This document shows, piece by piece, positions 12,501-25,100 of a DNA stretch of 64,000 nucleotides. Every line of letters starts with the position of its first letter. The stretch's first letter is position 1. Under the pieces are notes generated by a model. That model made no database searches. It saw only the letters and a list, made by a program, of their open reading frames with translations, and was not told where the DNA came from. The stretch spans positions 64,793 through 128,792 of the forward strand of contig NMRA01000219.1 in the NCBI GenBank assembly GCA_002633005.1. The letters are read 5' to 3'. The DNA comes from Phoronis australis (lineage: Eukaryota; Phoronida; Phoronidae). Position numbers and translations under genes: made by a program.

Positions 12501-15500
12501 TATAAAAAGGACCTCTTCAAGTTGCCTATGATCCAAACACTGTCATCTATTGTCGTTGAAGGCTTTACCTACAAAATAACACCAATTCGGTCCCTGAAGA
12601 TCGCATATTAGCCAGGGGCGGAGATTTTTAGTTGGGGGGGCAAGGCACAGGAATAACCAGAATTTCGACAGACGCGCGCGCCCAGCCTAAATTGTAGGGA
12701 TGCAGTGGTCTTGAATTTTGACTAAAAAAAACGGTAAACGGGTTTTTTCAGGGCCTATGCATTGTTTATTCACNCCCCCCCCCCCCCCCAACAGAGCTCC
12801 CCTGGTTGCGCGCATGTGCTACTCAGCAATTCGCACCCGAGCTGCCAAATGGTATCTGGTAGAATTTTATGGAACCATGGCTCCCTTGGCCCCCACTAAA
12901 TCCGCCTCTGTTGGCTGCGCCTGATTTTCTGTGCCCTTACGTGAGACGCCGTTTCACAAACATTTGCAATAGCGTGTGCTTATTGTGAGTAGGCCTACAA
13001 CAAGATGACACTGGTGTGCAATGTGGTAGTGTCTCTTTGGCAAAAGTTTGTTGAAGTTATTCAATAATTTTGCAAATGTATATTGGTCATCCGATAAGTA
13101 TCTTCAATTTAGACACCAACGGATTCACCAGGTAGTGGTTAATTACAGAATTAAAATGTTTAATAGCGGTTGAGTCAAAATTCAACTATACGCTTTCGAC
13201 CTTGCTTGAACTGTTGTCGTCATTTTAAGAAAGGATCCACACCCTAAACACGAACCCAATCAAATGGCATTGCATGATGTTTTGAACCCCCATGCAGTGC
13301 CCTCTTTGAAAACCATTGGTGTAAAACCCTTTGTTTTGTTTTTTAGCACGAGTAAATATGAAAACTCGTTGAATGGAGTTTCAACGGGAAAAAGACTAAC
13401 CGTGCGAAGGCAATATTCCAATGTCATAACGTGTGGTTAGTCTTTTTTGCCCATGGTGGTCGCCCGTGATTGACAGGAGTATTGGATAGTTTCGACCTGT
13501 CTGTCAAGCTAATAATCGCAGCCAATCAGGTCAAGGAAACAGATAAACGCAACGATAGTCCACCATCATTGTCTTACTAATATTGGTTTCTCACGAAAGC
13601 GTTGATGCGCTTGTGACTCTTGCAATGTAGATGAAAAGCATGTAATAGACTTCACGATCAGGCGAAATTACGCCTGCATAAACCGTAGACTACTATAGAG
13701 TATCTACTGATAAACAAACACCAAGTGAAAGAAATTCCCAACGTTTCACACTGCATTTCGCCCTTGCCCTTGATGTTTAGATGGCTGTAAACGAAATCGA
13801 ACTTGGCCTTTCATCACTCTCATAAAATCGGTCTCACATGAAGTCTTGCCGTGAAAAGTTTCTATTTCCGTTACCAACGAGAACAGCGAAATCATGAAAG
13901 ACCCAAGAAAACTTCAGAGTTTGGTAGAGGCCGGGGTTGGCCAACTCTAAAATTGCGAATTCGAAAATGGCGAAAGTAGGTGCTGCCTTTGATTTTGGTT
14001 GGTAACACAAACAGGTTAGCCAACGAAGCAGGGTGCAATGCAGCTTTACAAGGATCATTGTGTGGATGATAGCGTGATTTACGGAAACGTGGCCTCTTAA
14101 ACAACCCAAGACATATGACACTAGACCATCGGCGGGCACTAGGCTTTGAGTGCTCGTCAATAGGCTGGCGCAATATATGGATGGACTCAAGTACTTTGTA
14201 TCGCGGATGTAGCATTCGTGCAACAGTCGTTCGCTTCTCTTATGTCCTTTGTGATAATATAGTTCAGTATGGTTACAACTTCTTTTATTGAAATATGATT
14301 AAAACACATAGTTGAGAATCTGTTGCTGTAGTACCCTTGAAAAATATCTCCGGCGCATTGGCTTTTCGTGTGGAACTTCGCAACGGTAACGTTGTGATGG
14401 TGGGTGTGACATGTCAATCAAGCTATTAATACCAACCAATCAGGGCGCAGAAAAATGTAAACGGCGCGGTTGCCTCCATTTTAGTCCCACAAATATGGGT
14501 TGTAAACGAAAGCGGCAAGACGGTCTTATACGATTGCAGGGTACACTTAATTTGTAGATCAACGATTTACGTAGAACAAGCAAAGAAATGACTTGCGACC
14601 GGATATAAAAGCATGTAGCAGACCTTGTGATCGTGGGAATTTTTATGTTGGAGTAAATAAGTCTTAAGTAAAATAAATTCACATCAGTACATTTTTCCTC
14701 TCGCTGACAACATAAGACTCAGTAATGTATTCCCATCACTAGCGGTCATAAACAAAATTTACTGGTTGTCATTTCTATAACGAATAACGAGCCTGAGATG
14801 CATGTAGGTTTTACTACTACCAGAGTACTGTGCTGTTGAACAACGTGCCTGAACTCAGGTGTGGAGCAAAGTAACCTTGCGATTAAGGCGTTGCCTGAAG
14901 GTCACTGGGCTCAACAGCTGGGGGGAAACCGAGAGTCACTGGCCTCGTTGATTATTGCAAAAAGAAAAGCACATCCACGTAAGAAACTCGAAGTGTTAAA
15001 CTGTTCTCTGGGGTACTAAAATGGCGGGATCAAATTCTGTTCAGCTTAGCGCATTTTATTCATGAATCCTTGTCGCCAGTTATGTCGCTGTAATCGACCA
15101 GAACATTTCTTGGCTGCTTATAACTTCCTCAACACGTACATGTCTTAGTAAGTGCTGGATCAATCAGCCTAGGTGACGCCGAAACCTGGTGACAAACATG
15201 GAAATGCGGACCTGGTGTCGGAGAGGGGTGCTATCACGTTTTTTTCGCACTGAAGAAAACTTTCCTTCGCTTATGTTCACCTTTTTGAGGGTCCAACGGT
15301 GCGTCGGCGTTCCTTGTCAGCAAGTGCTTCCCTGTCAACCCCCACCGCTACGCCACTTGAAAAATCGCATAATCATTTACACGGCTCCCCGCAATAAAAT
15401 CGTTGAAGTTCACTATCATGTTTTGCCACTCATTAAGTACACGTACAGGTATCTGTTTCGTGATTACAGTAACACAAATCTTGCTTCAAGTTTCTTTGAT

Positions 15501-18500
15501 ATCTTAATCAATGTGGTCTAAAGTCAAGACTTCGTCGAAATGCAGCTTATCAGCTTCAATACTGCTACTAAGAAAACGTGTAGACATAAACTGTCTGCAA
15601 GTTAAGGAATTCTACTTCCCACACTTTGAACTGGCAGCTGGTGGTTTGAGTGCTTAATTACGAAACGTGCACCTCTCCGTTGTGTTGAGTCGCGTTCCGT
15701 CGTTTTGCATGGAAGCTCATTCTCTCAAGTTTCCAGCTTTCTTTGCATCGTATTATAAAACGATTGTTAACTTTTCCTGAGTGTTCCATTTAGAGTCTAA
15801 AATGGCTGTTACATTTCTGTGTCAGAGACAACGACGTAACGTCCCCTGGTAAAGTTAGTAATTTATCGTTTCGCGTTAGCCTGTTGTTTTAAATTTCACC
15901 TGGTTTTACCATATTACGCAATTTGAAGTACTTGTAACTGGACTGGGTTGTGTGGCTAATACTTTAAAAATTGCCTTTACATTGAAGAAAATTGCCCTTA
16001 CATGCTCCCTCACCACGAGCAACTCGCAGATCAGCTTTGGGCTGGACCCTACGTGTAGTTTTAAAGGTTGGATTCCCTTCCCTGTTCTTGTCCATTGACC
16101 ATATTATCTCGTTATCGTGAATCCTGGGACTGCCGAATGTTTATCGTTGTATATACTCGTTTCTAGGCGGATATTTTTATAAGTACGTGTAGCTAAAATT
16201 TAATTTCCTCGTTTTGACGTGTCCTTCAGCCTCCTCGAGATTAATTTCTGTCGTTTATAAGATAAGAAATATATAGCAGCAGTCTGATATATTATCAATG
16301 ATAAAAAATTGACAGAATCGTATCATGCCTGTTCTATGTTCAATTATGGTATGGCCAGGAACGTGTTCAATAATTTGTGTGAATGCCCCGTTTTGTAAAA
16401 TACGATACCTCGGAAGTTTGGTTTCGCTTGGAACAAATCTAGTAAAAATATGACATGATATATTTAAAATCCCCATCTGCTCTCAAGTCTCATTCTGTGG
16501 CAAGACTGTAGCGAGTGACCATGGCGTAAAAGCGGTACTCCTATTGAAGGATGCTACGAACCCAGGTCTTTTGTCAAACCTTTTTTAGACCACTATCGTT
16601 TATCAAATTCGTCGCAAATTGTTCTTTACTCAGACATTCTGGATTTGGGAAAGAAGTGGCAGTTGGTTACTACTTGAGGTCATCAGCCTGCTCGCCATTT
16701 AAAATAACTTGCTGTGCCAAGTCAAGTAACCTATTCTAGACTACAAACCAACTGGTAGTTATTTTCAAGTCCAGGGATCTCTTATAATATCAGAAAGGTA
16801 CTTTGACGTCAATTTTATGTGGCATAACGGTCTAAATCAAAGGCAAGCCTTTTTCAGAGGCTGGGTTCATAGCAGTTTTTAACGACCCTCGCCTGACTGA
16901 TGCATAAAACGTGGTGTTAAAACCGAGGGTACACTCCTCATTTACAGAATTAACGGGGGCACGGGGAAAACACTTCCCAACTTTTGTAAGTTCACCTCGT
17001 TCAGTTAGCGAAGAATCATTCATGTTTTCGCAGCCGTTCTACTGTAGGGTATATTCTTAACCAGCGATTGCGCCATGATAGATGTGTCTAATCTTCAGCC
17101 TCGTTCTTTTTTTAAAGTTAAATCGAAGCGAGCGCCTCCAATGAAATTTTAAAGACCTCATCTCAAAGGTTATTCTAGTTCAAAAAATGTATACGAAGTT
17201 AATATGTAACATGCTATAATGTTTCCTCATTAATTTGTTATCACAGTTTTTATCAAGGCCGAAATAAAAATCATCGGCTATTCCCGTCTATTTCCGTGAC
17301 CTGAGTTCCCTGTGCATCAGTTCAGGAACTGAATGACGGCCGTGTTGTCTTTGAAAACGTATTGATACCACCTGAGTGTATTTTGTTGTGTTGTTTTTCA
17401 TTCACATTATGGTTGTTCTTATACAAATTTGGTTGTGTGTTTTCCAAACGTTTAAGGATTTGTTTGCATACTGTATGAAGCGTAACAAGTATTTATATAA
17501 TTGTAAGCTGAAATGGTGAAGTCACTTCGACGCACTTCCTCATCGCGCAGGTTCGGCAATTTTCATCTAAAAGACCTGGAAAAAGGTTTTCTATGTCTTT
17601 AACTGTATAGTTTTCTTCATCGCCCTATCATGAAACCGGGATTAAAATTTAGATGGAACTGCCCGGCAATTACTGCGGCTAACGACAGTGCGTGCTATAA
17701 GTTCGCATGGCTGCAAACACACAAAACGTACCAACGTTAAAAAGTTTGCAATCATTATTCGCCCATGTCTAAGAATAAAAGACCGATACTATTCGAAAAC
17801 GTAAACTGGCCAAAAGGTGGCGCTTAACGAGACGGGTGTAGTAAAATGTAGTTTACTAGCTGAATGTCTTTGATGACGAACTGTTCTGATGTCAGGAGCG
17901 TAACGCAGTAATTCTATATTTTTTTGATCTCACAACTTTCAGCCACTCAAGGCTGGAGGGTATCTGTGTTCGTTCAGCGGCGCTAAGCGGTGTACTTCGT
18001 CGTGGTGATAGTAGCATATGCGAACACACCTGACGTAATAAAAAATTATTCCTGATCCTTTTAATCTCACTGACTATTAAAGTAATCATTTGCCTGTGTA
18101 TCAATTTTTTCTTTCTGTAGTTATTGCGCCAACAGTTATATTTTAAGAACAAGATGGCGCTGACTGTTCAAGAACCCATCTGTCAAAAATAATAGGCAAA
18201 TATGGATCGATTTTGAGGGTGATGTCAGGTCGTGCGGACCGGCGGAGAGCGACTTTGCTCTTCCGACCACTGATGTTTCTTAATTCTGATGTTTTCGTCT
18301 CGTACTCGATTAGAAAATTCTTACCTACTTTGATGCGCTGACACGTCTGCTTGCTTTGTTGTCAAAGATTTATGGTTTCGTTCGTCTGATTGGTCAGATC
18401 GCGAATAGCAACATCTGACGTCTTGGCGAAATGTAATAGTCCACGGCCTGGTCCGCCGGCACTTCCTCATAATGAAGTTATCGCACCGTGTTTTAGCCAA

Positions 18501-19755
18501 TCAGAGGACAGTATGCATATCTATGATTGTGTTTTTTATTTTAAACTTTTTCCGTAATAAGCAGGTCTCAACAGTTGGTTTCTTACGCAGATTAAAAGTA
18601 ATTTCTGGACATGGAAAAGAATGACTGTTCGTGGTTACTTGAGCCAAGGAGTCGACATTTCTTCTCTAGTTTAGAAATATCTTCGAATTTGAGTAAGAAA
18701 CGATTGAACACTAATTCTGTGTCTAGTTAAAATCTCGAGACACATCGAGCAGTTTGTAAATTGAGTCTAAGGGCAATTTCTTCTACACGTGCGTGTGCAT
18801 TTTCCTGTTTTGTAATTTGTTGCCAATTCCGTTTTCTGAAAACGACTTTTTGCACAGTGACGCGTTCTATAAACATGTGTATATTTCAAGTATTCAAGGC
18901 CATGTGCCCAAGGTACAGTTACAACACAATAATGATGCAGAAAGTCATTTTACCACTATGAACCAGTCCAGACTAATGATGTCTTATTGCTGACCCTTCA
19001 AAACGTAACTTCACGCGCTTCACTTTAACAGCTTCCGGTTAGCGAATAAGCCAAGGTTATACTTGGGTCGTTACTTTTGGAGTAACTTTGCTTCCGGGCT
19101 TGCACTTGGAGATTACCATTTGACATTTCTCATGGTGTTTAGATTTCTGTTAGCTGATTTAGAAAATATACGCTTTAAAGAGGCATTATCTGTTTTACAG
19201 CTCAAAAAATATTTTAGGGATTGTTGAAGTTATGAGCTCTGACCAGGGGTGTAAAACAACACAATCCGTTACGTTTTTGTAATTTCATTGCAGATCTCTA
19301 ATTCACGTCGTTGACTGCCAGACATTCACTGGAATAAAGTACGATTACTTTTCCAGATACAATATTCTTATGTCATTCGGTAGAGGAGTTTAGCTCCACC
19401 AGTTACACTGCAACCTACTGAGAGTTGTGGGTTCCAGTACGGCGTTAGCTGGACAGATCTCAGCAGACCACTTTTTCTCGCCGACATTGCCGCTGTAATG
19501 CAGTTTTGTTCACCTTCTCACCTAGTCCGGAGTAAAACGTATTCTCTGAATCTGTGCCGTTTTGTCAGTTTAATACTTTTTCCGTGATTGATCTTAGAAA
19601 TCATTGTTGAAGGGATGTATATTTCAGTGGTCGAAACGACCAGTTCAGACGACTAATTGCTCAACTAATGTTCATTTCAGGCTTTAGCAGACGATATAAA
19701 AAAGATGCACGGTTTAAGGATAACTACAGCTGTACCGAAAACCCCCGCTTCGTGA
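539..19755 (+). CDS. BOLA3: BolA-like protein 3 (BOLA3), complete four-exon gene
   Basis: The CDS is join(539..568, 3128..3263, 3816..3904, 19681..19755), 109 aa, close to the roughly 107 aa of human BOLA3. Splice phases are 0, 1 and 0 and all introns are GT-AG. Residues 1-20 are Arg-rich with no acidic residue ([10 protein letters not shown] from exon 1, then RLQLSTRW), as expected of a mitochondrial presequence. The BolA core follows: [19 protein letters not shown], then [21 protein letters not shown], and the C-terminal helix with MHGLRITT, the family signature. From the family, BOLA3 works with GLRX5 and NFU1 to deliver [4Fe-4S] clusters to mitochondrial lipoate synthase and respiratory complexes. 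The MHGLR His is the expected cluster ligand and is present. The GGCGAMYE loop and MHGLR ending separate it from BOLA1 and BOLA2. The long last intron (15776 bp) is unusual for so small a protein. Confidence 0.93.
569..3127 (+). other. BOLA3 intron 1
   Basis: GT-AG intron of 2559 bp, donor gtaaac, acceptor ttctgctctgcag. It contains a tRNA-derived SINE-like sequence at 1012-1130 on the minus strand. I see nothing else recognisable in it. Confidence 0.7.
1012..1130 (-). repeat. tRNA-derived SINE-like element
   Basis: Read on the minus strand, this contains an A-box-like TGACTCAGTGGTT (1104-1116) and a B-box-like AGTTCAAATCC (1064-1074) at RNA polymerase III promoter spacing. The acceptor stem does not fold, so it is not an intact tRNA gene. 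The ends carry complementary GGAGACA and TGTCTCC stretches. A tRNA-derived SINE head or tRNA pseudogene is most likely. Confidence 0.6.
3128..3263 (+). CDS. BOLA3: BOLA3 exon 2
   Basis: Exon of 136 bp, from acceptor ctctgcag to donor gtttgt, phase 0 in and phase 1 out. It encodes the rest of the presequence ([13 protein letters not shown]) and the first BolA helix and strand ([17 protein letters not shown]). The Gly codon is split with exon 3. Confidence 0.92.
3816..3904 (+). CDS. BOLA3: BOLA3 exon 3
   Basis: Exon of 89 bp, acceptor tgtatatag, donor gtatgt, phase 1 in and phase 0 out. It encodes [13 protein letters not shown], then [17 protein letters not shown], the central BolA fold with the Cys of the GGCGAMYE loop. 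Confidence 0.94.
8160..8311 (+). mobile_element. short non-autonomous DNA element, GTGGCGGAT family (degraded copy)
   Basis: It begins TGGCGGATTTAGGGGGG and continues with the internal landmarks shared with 45332-45500: GGGGGCCATG, ATTCTCCCAGATT, GCGAATGTCTGACGGG and TACTCTGTCCTGCCC. It ends near AAAATCCTGGATCTTGG. Its termini are eroded and I cannot recover a target duplication. Confidence 0.7.
12613..12910 (+). mobile_element. short non-autonomous DNA element, GTGGCGGAT family
   Basis: This 298-bp element starts CAGGGGCGGAG and ends AATCCGCCTCTG. It is flanked by TTAGC and TTGGC, a 5-bp target duplication with one mismatch. The interior (GGAATAACCAGAATTTCG, GGTATCTGGTAGAATTTTA) matches the copy at 34579-34863, so these two form a subfamily. 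A run of C with an unknown base sits at 12774-12789. It has no coding capacity. Confidence 0.8.
19681..19755 (+). CDS. BOLA3: BOLA3 exon 4 (terminal)
   Basis: The acceptor is aatgttcatttcag, phase 0 in. It encodes [20 protein letters not shown] and four more residues before TGA at 19753-19755. MHGLR is the BolA-family C-terminal signature, which settles that this distant exon belongs to the gene begun at 539. Confidence 0.93.
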   Translation, partial: ALADDIKKMHGLRITTAVPKTPAS

Positions 19756-21917
19756 CCCGACATGATTGTAAAGGACTGGTGCTCAACTCAGTAGACAAAT
19801 GTTTCGGGAATGTTGCTCACACGCGTCATGTAAAATCTTCCTTTCTGAATACGACTCCGATTTTCGATCACAGTTTCTACGAACATAGTTTCCACCATTT
19901 TAACATCCTCTAAATGATGGCGATGGTGATTATTCGTTAGGAAATGTGTTGAGTTATGTACTGTTTACGTAGTGGATGAGTTTGAATCATTCTTAGCGTC
20001 CCCTGTTGTTGTGGTGTGTAAACCTCAGTGTAAGTTTGGTATTGCTGTTTTGTGTTGGAAAGGGTCATTTATTTTCACGACTCTGTAAGCCTGTAATATC
20101 TTGAAGCAGCGATGTAAGTTGAAAATACATTAAAGCGATACAAATATTGTTTGAAAGCCTTGTTTTTGTAGTTTTATGTTGGTGTTTATTTATATGGATG
20201 CAACGGGCGTATCGGGTATGTTACCCGATTATCAGATATCAGTGTTAAACTAGGGTTGTTATTTAGAGTTGTTGCGTGTTGGCATAGGCTAGTTAAAATG
20301 TTTATTTCTCCAAATCAATTTTATCCACCTGTCTACCAGCTGCATGTCAGTTTTATTATGAAAAGTATCTCCAAAATAATGTAAAACAACTTTGAATGCG
20401 ACCGAATGTAAGTGGTGCCCGTAGTTCAAAACTTGGTGCAACGTTCAAGTTGTTCATTTCAAACTTTGAAGATTTCCTCCGTATTCATTTGTTAGCTTAA
20501 TTTTGTATTCCGCTTAGTTGTGTAGCTTTAGTCTCGGACGTGTTTAAAACACTGGTAAATGTTTTCCGACATACGCCCGCGCTCATTCCGGTAAGACATA
20601 AGTATGACAAACGTGTTGTTCAAGTACGTCATATATTCACTATTTTAGCGGTCGCCGCCCTGTACTTTGTCGACGTCGTGCGATTAGAATCACGTATAAA
20701 GAAAGGGTCGATTTTTGCTTCAGTATTCTTTTCACGGCTTTGATTGTTATGTTCAGTTCTAATTTTGTGTAAAGGTAATGCGTGTGTTATCGTATTTTCA
20801 TTTCGTTTTGTATACAGTCATTGACCTAGGGTTCAATCTTTCGATTTTCCTTTGTTGAACTTGCATTTTCCCGGTAAATAACTATGTGCTTAAAAAGTGG
20901 AACTGCGCTTGACAAAAAAGTATTACAGTGCTTTGTAGTTTTTTTTATACATTTACTGGGTGTCATTTGGCGTGTTCCCGTAGGTCTAAACGGGACTGGC
21001 CTCAAAGGTAAATTAAATGGGCCAAGTGTGTGGTATGATATGAAATCGCTAGCCACCTCAGTTTTTTGTGTATTGGGTGAGTGGCCTATTATGGAGAGTT
21101 ATTTTTTACATTTTACTCTGAAATTGGCTTCCCAGCTGCGTGAAGTGGATTTTTTGGTCGTCAGCATATCAAGTCTTAGTGAAGCAGGGAGTTGTTGATA
21201 AGCTATTATTGAAGTAACTTCTCCAGTCATTGGGCCTGCAACTGCAGTTTCTTCCAGCGTTAGCCTATGAGAGTTTTTCGACGGGAGACTACGCTGTCGC
21301 ATCCAGTTACTTCCCAGCAACGACAGGAACTCATTTTACGTCGCGACGGGGGAAACTCAGTGTAAGTTCCATGCTCAAGTACCCAACCACGTGAAAGCAG
21401 CAGCCATGATGAACCCGCGAACCGCTGAAGTTTGCAGCGAGTCTACATATAGGGACCTACTAACCTGGTCATACAGAGCACATTGACCGACTGTAAACAT
21501 AAAGGAGCAACTGAAAACAAACTCTTGCTTGAATCCCATAGTATTAGCAAATATACCGGCAATCGATTACGTGATTCTCATAACTAAGGAACTAACTCAA
21601 CGATGGACAAGCAGACCGCATGCTGGGTCTTTCCTCAGTGACGGGACAAAGCAACCAATCACAACGAACAAGGAAGTAAATAGTCGACGTGACCTATTTA
21701 GATGCTTGTGGTCAACGGAGTCGTGCTATAAATAGATGACGAACCCGCATCAAGCGCCACTGCTATACACTTAGTATTTCCTTGATAACTGTGCACTCAG
21801 AACGGGGAAATTTATTGAACTATTTTCCTTGTATGACTAAATGGAAACGAGAGCTTTCTGTGACAATTCATTTATTGCAAGCTAGTTCACGAGAACACAT
21901 CGATGCTGCATTAAAGT
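19756..21917. other. BOLA3 3' region and intergenic space before the TLC gene
   Basis: About 2.2 kb with no recognised gene. An ATTAAA at 20129-20134 could serve as the BOLA3 poly(A) signal. A CCAAT sequence near 21656 could belong to the TLC gene promoter. Open frames at 20540-20743 and 20884-21198 contain hydrophobic stretches but have no family match or coherent splice sites I can support. Confidence 0.4.
20129..20134 (+). terminator. possible BOLA3 polyadenylation signal (ATTAAA)
   Basis: ATTAAA lies 374 bp after the BOLA3 stop codon and is the nearest good hexamer variant that I noticed downstream. Cleavage site and use are unverified. Confidence 0.3.
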
Positions 21918-22102
21918 ATGGTTAACGTTTCTACCGAAGGATTACTGACGGTGTCTGTTACTGCAAATGGATGTTGCCTGGTGTTTTTCGCGTCGAATGT
22001 CATTTTCAAGGTTTTGCTGCAACTTTGTGTGAGGAAAAATGCCAGCATGTGCAAAAGAATTTTGGAATTAAATTTTGACGAATCAAAGATCCTCAATAGA
22101 AT
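21918..22102 (+). CDS. TLC-domain protein exon 1
   Basis: 185 bp coding. It encodes an N-terminal membrane segment (LLTVSVTANGCCLVFFASNV) and the charged linker KRILELNFDESKILNR, ending in a phase 2 donor gtaagtatt. The linker before the second membrane helix is where TLC proteins carry a conserved basic, acidic and Asn-rich stretch. Confidence 0.82.
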
Positions 22103-25100
22103 GTAAGTATTGTGTTAAAACGTTAAAGTTTTTAATTAAGTAAGACCGGGATTAAAAAATGCGTGCGGCAACCTTGAGCGGCGTTATCAGTGACGATGGT
22201 TTGATAGGACCGTTGAACGGTCACCGATAACTAACCTAACTATATTTAAAATAAAAAACAACACTGGCGCTTCAAGTGGCGTAAGCGGGGGACAGCTGCA
22301 GTTGGTGCATAAGAACGGCATGCCGTCTGCTTTTTTGGTGGTGTCCGCCAATGAGCTGTTCTGTTTCCTTGAATTTTGCGATGGATGACCTATACTCAAG
22401 TGGTGTAACGGGTTTCCAAAAGAAATTTATTTAGGTGGATCTTACGAAAATGGGAAACGAACATCCGTTCTCTGAACGAACATCGTTGTTCTTTCTTTTG
22501 TAGCCCGTTTAATTATTTAGTGATTGGAACGTTCAATACGAGAAGTCAATGGAAGACGGTGCTTGAAAATTTTTGACAATGACGCATGCAAAAGGAGTTC
22601 GTATAAGCTACCAATAATTTCGTGTTAGATTTCATATTCATGTTTAGTTTCTAGGCGTTGAAAACGGCGTTACCCTTCAAATTGCCGCTCGTGGTTTCGG
22701 TTGGACAAAACATCGAAGCGAAGGGTAAAATGATATAAGAAAACGGTTGGCTGGGTTTTCCCTTTCCTGGCTTGCAAACGCATGCAGTAGCGCTTACGAA
22801 TAAAATTCCCTTTTAAATTTAAAATTTGACCGGGGAAGGATGAAGGGTAACGGACAAAAGAGATCTAGGCCAGTCCTCTCTCAGCAGCAATTGTAAATAC
22901 GGACAGTGGAACATCAGGAAACATCCGAAATACCTCGGCTACTTTCGTGGCGTCAAGTTTCCCCTCGGGGCATTCGGAACACCTTGGCTATGTGTATAGC
23001 CTACGTCGAGTCAGAACTAGAGTTCTGTGGTTAAGTCTACAAAGTGCACGGTATTGTCCACCATCTTGAATATTTAATGTTGTAAACAGATCCATGCACG
23101 TGCGTGGGAGGCAATGTTTGCCTCGTATTTACCAAATTTCCTTTTCAGATAGAAAACAATGCTGCCCTTCTTTCTCGGAAACTGTAATGTGACAAAGTCG
23201 TCATGAAATGACGTCAGATTTGCTTCGTCATTGAGCGAATATAAGCAAAATGATAATTAGAATATTTAAAAGCAGTTATCACCTGTGAGTATGCAAGTCA
23301 CAATAATCTTAATGCCTTCCATAACATGAATATTATAATGAAGCCCTGTTGTAATGTTGTTTATTGGTCAAGTGTAGTCAAGGCAATTGCATTGAAGAAA
23401 TACGATGCGTGGAGGGATTTGTCGTCCTAACACAGTAATAGTCGACAATTACTTAGTGAGTATTTATTATTTACAAGCCACTTAGTAGCATGAGATCGAT
23501 GGTGTAATTGTTTCAATTTCGTATTCATCGATAAGCACAAAATCAATAAAGCAATTTCCTGATTTCATGTGAAAGATAATTTTTCTGGGTGTTCACTTGT
23601 TCAAAACTCATGACAAGTCCAGGAAATGTAGAGACGCAGAAATTGCCGAGTGCCTCTAGGCGAACTTCTTTCGTTGCTATAGTGCAGTGTTGTAATCTAA
23701 GGAGGAACAACTGCATTGTTAGACAATGTATTAATTATCATAATGTGCCGTGTCAACCGTTCATCCATTCGTCATCATAGGATAGTCGCTTCAATCATCA
23801 TTCAAAGCTGAGCTAATTCATGCTTCTTGGAAAGAAAAACAAAACGTGTTTGTGACAACACTGGGCATGTTCGTAGTGATTAATTACAACTTTTTGACAA
23901 TAGTGAGGCAAAGTTTCGAAAAAATATTGTTTTAAGAACCCTTACTCTCCCCTCCATTTGCTATGGAAAAGCGCGTGAACTGTTTTATTACGCTGGCTAA
24001 TTGAATATTCAAGACAGTGGACGAAGTCTTGATTCGTGTATGGAAGCGCTGTACAGTTTTCACGCAGATAATGCCATGAAAGTTGTGAGTTGTTTCACCG
24101 CGAAAGCGCTTGATACAGAAGACGACATCTCCATTGAGGTCTTTCCAATTAAGTTCGCCAAGTTTCGCTCCTCCGAGCGCTTTCATTTTCCTTTCTCTTC
24201 CACTGAAAAAGGAAGCAAGACTCCGAAAAAAGTGGTAAAAAACGAGCATTCAGCCCCAAATACCACTTCCTTGTTAATGCCGGACACGAATCAACACTCC
24301 AGATTCTGAAAGCAAAATTATTGCAGATTCCACGAATTTGATTCAAAAGTGCTGCCATCAGATGTTTTGCAATTCTGTGTTGTTTGAGTGCTGCCTGTAA
24401 CTGCTGCAGATTCCTTGGTCGCTGAGCAGTAAAGCGACAATGTTACGGGGGGTACGCCATTTTGAAGAAAGGTTATCTTCAGCCGTATTAGTGGATTTTT
24501 TTCATTCTCAACATGTTCACAAGCATCAGTCAAACACATTCACTTAACCTACTTGCAGATGATACTTGCCTCAAAACTGCGCAAAAACTGACGTATCCGT
24601 CAAAAAATACTTTATATTGAGTTGACAGATGTTCAAGAGCGTTTATTACATGGGGTGCGCGTGCGTGCGTGCGTAAGGTGGGGACTAAGCGATATCCGCC
24701 CAGTGTGCGAAATTTTCCGAAAATTCACACAGGGCCCATATTTGGGGAACATACGTACGGTTGAAACCTAAAACTCCCTGATTTCGGAGGAAATGTTCAG
24801 CAAAGCCGACCCCTCCTATGAAAATCAATTACTGATTTTGGCCACTTAAGCCTACGGTACCGTTATAAAATCGGGAGTCAGATTACGGAAATGACTTCCA
24901 GGATTGGCAGTTCGTCATTGCTTCATACCAGTCTAATTAATATTGTTTGTCTCGGTGGTTTCAGCTGCCGTAGTGTGATCGTCAGGTCGTATTTCAGCCA
25001 TGTTATTACAACCTGTTTATTCAAAGGATGATGACGGCATTGTGAATGCGCCTTTCAGTGAATGCACCTTTCCATGACAGCGTTTTCCCGTCCAGTGACT

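Larger units (their letters stand above)
3905..19680 (+). other. BOLA3 intron 3 (15.8 kb)
   Basis: GT-AG intron with acceptor ttcatttcag. It holds two copies of the GTGGCGGAT short-element family (8160-8311 and 12613-12910), a single unknown base in a C run at 12774, and many AT-rich stretches. Open frames up to 129 codons occur on both strands, but none shows a domain, codon bias or splice logic I can support. A stretch at about 5089 looks like an acceptor followed by GCT TTG, but does not encode the BolA C-terminus. Confidence 0.8.

Noticed and set aside
13834-14223. 129-codon minus-strand open frame with an overlapping 107-codon frame
   Set aside because: No domain, no codon bias and no splice logic. 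In about 64 kb of AT-rich DNA on two strands, a few frames of 100-135 codons are expected by chance.
19381-19445. Possible second tRNA-like SINE head (TAGCTCCACC and GGGTTCCAGTAC)
   Set aside because: Both boxes deviate from consensus and no fold or flanking repeat supports it.
20540-20743. Hydrophobic frame (FTILAVAALYFVDVVRLESR) faintly like the third membrane segment of BAP31/BAP29
   Set aside because: The resemblance is limited to a hydrophobic run followed by D-x2-R. Flanking signatures and splice sites are missing.
24001-24309. 102-codon plus-strand frame (SLDSCMEALYSFHADNAMKV) with a long antisense frame
   Set aside because: Codon use looks plausible, but no family is recognised and no matching partner exon was found; left as chance or unsupported.
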